Shown here one piece after another: positions 63,158 through 64,000 of a stretch of DNA of 64,000 nt. The stretch spans positions 1,116,001 through 1,180,000 of the forward strand of contig NZ_CP058952.1 of NCBI RefSeq assembly GCF_013423785.1, read 5' to 3'. Numbering within the stretch: position 1 is the first letter of the stretch; every line of letters starts with the position of its first letter. The DNA comes from Chitinibacter fontanus (GTDB lineage Bacteria; Pseudomonadota; Gammaproteobacteria; Burkholderiales; Chitinibacteraceae). The notes under the pieces were generated by a model that had not been told where the DNA came from, made no database searches, and saw only the letters and a program-made list of their open reading frames with translations. Made by a program: the position numbers and the translations under genes.

Positions 63158-64000
63158 TTACTGCAATTTTGCCGCTGGTAATTGTGGGTACTCAGCTTTG
63201 ATCGCGTAGTTTTTGCCACCGATCGTAATCACAAAGTTGCTTGGTGTTGTGATTGGCAATGAGTAGTTCAACACGATGTCCATACTTGCGCCTGGAGCCA
63301 GTGATTGCCATGTTGGCAAGCTAAACTCAGCAGTGTGGAAGTCGCCTTTGAAGCCACCAATGTTATTACCAGTGTGCTCAGAAGCTACCACTTTCAGACC
63401 AGCACCCGATTGGTCAGACATTGTGCCTGGTGCAGCTACAGAGTACTGGAATTGAACTTTAGTACCACCAGCAATCGTCGAAGATGATTTATTAGTAATC
63501 TTCAGTGTTGGGTTCAGTGGATAGTTCTGATCACCCAGCTTGAAGTTCGTCATATCAAATACAAGGTCAACAGTCTCAGCTGGCATTGCTTTCTTCGCAC
63601 GCAGATTGCCCATTGGGGTAGCTGCTTTGAAGTTAGATGCAAACAGTTTAGTTAGCGTTGTACCTGGTACATATTCGCCTTTCGCTGCATTCCAGTCGTA
63701 GTCACCAGCCAACTCCCAGAACATTGCACCACCTACACCATTAGACATAATCCATTCAGCTTTTTTCTGGATAGATTGTTCATCTTCAGTCGAGATAAAT
63801 ACTTTCTTCTGAGCATTCCACAACCATGGAGCTACCAGAGTTGCATCGTAGTTACGCGTGTAAGTACCAACCAAATCTGCAGCAGACAAACCAAACTGGC
63901 CTAGGTAAGAACCGGCAATACCTTTTTCCAAGTTTTTAGCGTGCCACATTGGGTTAGAGCCGGCGCCCATTTCTTTACCGTTCTGATCCAGATCGTGCCA
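63158..64000 (-). CDS. GH18 chitinase, C-terminal part (5' end outside window)
   Basis: The frame is open to the window edge (WHDLDQNGKEMGAGSNPM), so only the last 280 residues are seen. They contain the end of a GH18 domain (IQKKAEWIMSNGVGGAMFWE is the typical last beta-strand/helix with the conserved Trp) and a C-terminal beta-rich domain of ~130 residues (VDLVFDMTNFKLGDQNYPLN, LKITNKSSSTIAGGTKVQFQ) that looks like a carbohydrate-binding or fibronectin-like module. The catalytic residues lie outside the window. Third chitinase gene in a row on the minus strand. Confidence 0.88.
   Translation of the reverse strand, partial: WHDLDQNGKEMGAGSNPMWHAKNLEKGIAGSYLGQFGLSAADLVGTYTRNYDATLVAPWLWNAQKKVFISTEDEQSIQKKAEWIMSNGVGGAMFWELAGDYDWNAAKGEYVPGTTLTKLFASNFKAATPMGNLRAKKAMPAETVDLVFDMTNFKLGDQNYPLNPTLKITNKSSSTIAGGTKVQFQYSVAAPGTMSDQSGAGLKVVASEHTGNNIGGFKGDFHTAEFSLPTWQSLAPGASMDIVLNYSLPITTPSNFVITIGGKNYAIKAEYPQLPAAKLQ

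Noticed and set aside
1..64000. Prophage, insertion sequence or tRNA-linked island
   Set aside because: No integrase, transposase, phage structural gene, tRNA or flanking direct repeats were found by reading.

Overview
The window is a 64-kb piece of a betaproteobacterial chromosome. The gene content points to the Neisseriales, most likely a chitin-degrading member of the Chitinibacteraceae (Chitinibacter/Deefgea/Iodobacter type). The evidence is betaproteobacterial housekeeping neighbourhoods (lptFG divergent from pepA-holC-valS; ubiEJB next to a DUF971 gene; phoBR), a LapA/LapD/LapG biofilm system and three adjacent multidomain chitinases with Pro/Thr linkers. This placement is by inspection only. 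I saw no tRNA, rRNA, CRISPR array, prophage or insertion sequence.

Region 1 (1-3.9 kb): the end of nrdG, then two very short type IV pilins (56 and 60 aa). Each sits behind a sequence with sigma-54 -24/-12 spacing. A small exported four-cysteine protein and a terminator follow, then a three-gene ABC exporter operon (permease, membrane-anchored accessory protein, ATPase). This resembles the split short pilin plus partner of Geobacter and the pilA-pilGHI arrangement of Myxococcus, and it is unusual for a betaproteobacterium. Region 2 (3.9-9.1 kb): a large membrane protein on the minus strand and an AT-rich cassette (GtrA, FAD oxidoreductase, PAP2-like enzyme) that looks acquired and is probably concerned with surface polysaccharide or lipid-linked sugars. 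Region 3 (9.0-11.7 kb): two overlapping pseudopilin-like genes. The larger carries an inserted chitin-binding (CBM5/12-like) module and a Pro/Thr/Ser linker, so it may be a pilus-type chitin adhesin.

Region 4 (11.8-26.6 kb): housekeeping genes (galE, lptG, lptF, pepA, holC, valS), a long acidic protein of unknown function, a GGDEF-EAL protein, a YhcH/YiaL-family protein, and a LemA gene followed by two TPM-domain genes. Region 5 (26.7-43.2 kb): an apparently complete Lap adhesion system. It has lapD, lapG and a LuxR-type regulator on one strand; a divergent 2613-aa LapA-like adhesin with a TAAG site in its retention module; and lapC, lapB and a TolC-type lapE. The adhesin holds five 402-bp tandem repeats with an A-B-A-B-C history.

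Region 6 (43.3-53.5 kb): ubiB, ubiJ, ubiE, a DUF971 gene, phoB and phoR (separated by a terminator), tal, an orphan ParA-like ATPase, eptA and a PAP2 phosphatase. Region 7 (53.6-57.0 kb): a histidine kinase and response regulator, which with eptA and PAP2 form a PmrAB-like lipid A modification unit, and a degenerate EAL-HDOD protein. Region 8 (57.1-64.0 kb): three chitinase genes on the minus strand, each ending at a strong terminator. One has a GH18 domain at each end with two chitin-binding modules between them. One has the same two modules in reverse order before a single GH18 domain. The third is cut by the window edge.

A common theme is attachment to and digestion of chitin: chitinases, a chitin-binding pseudopilin, unusual pili and a c-di-GMP-controlled adhesin.
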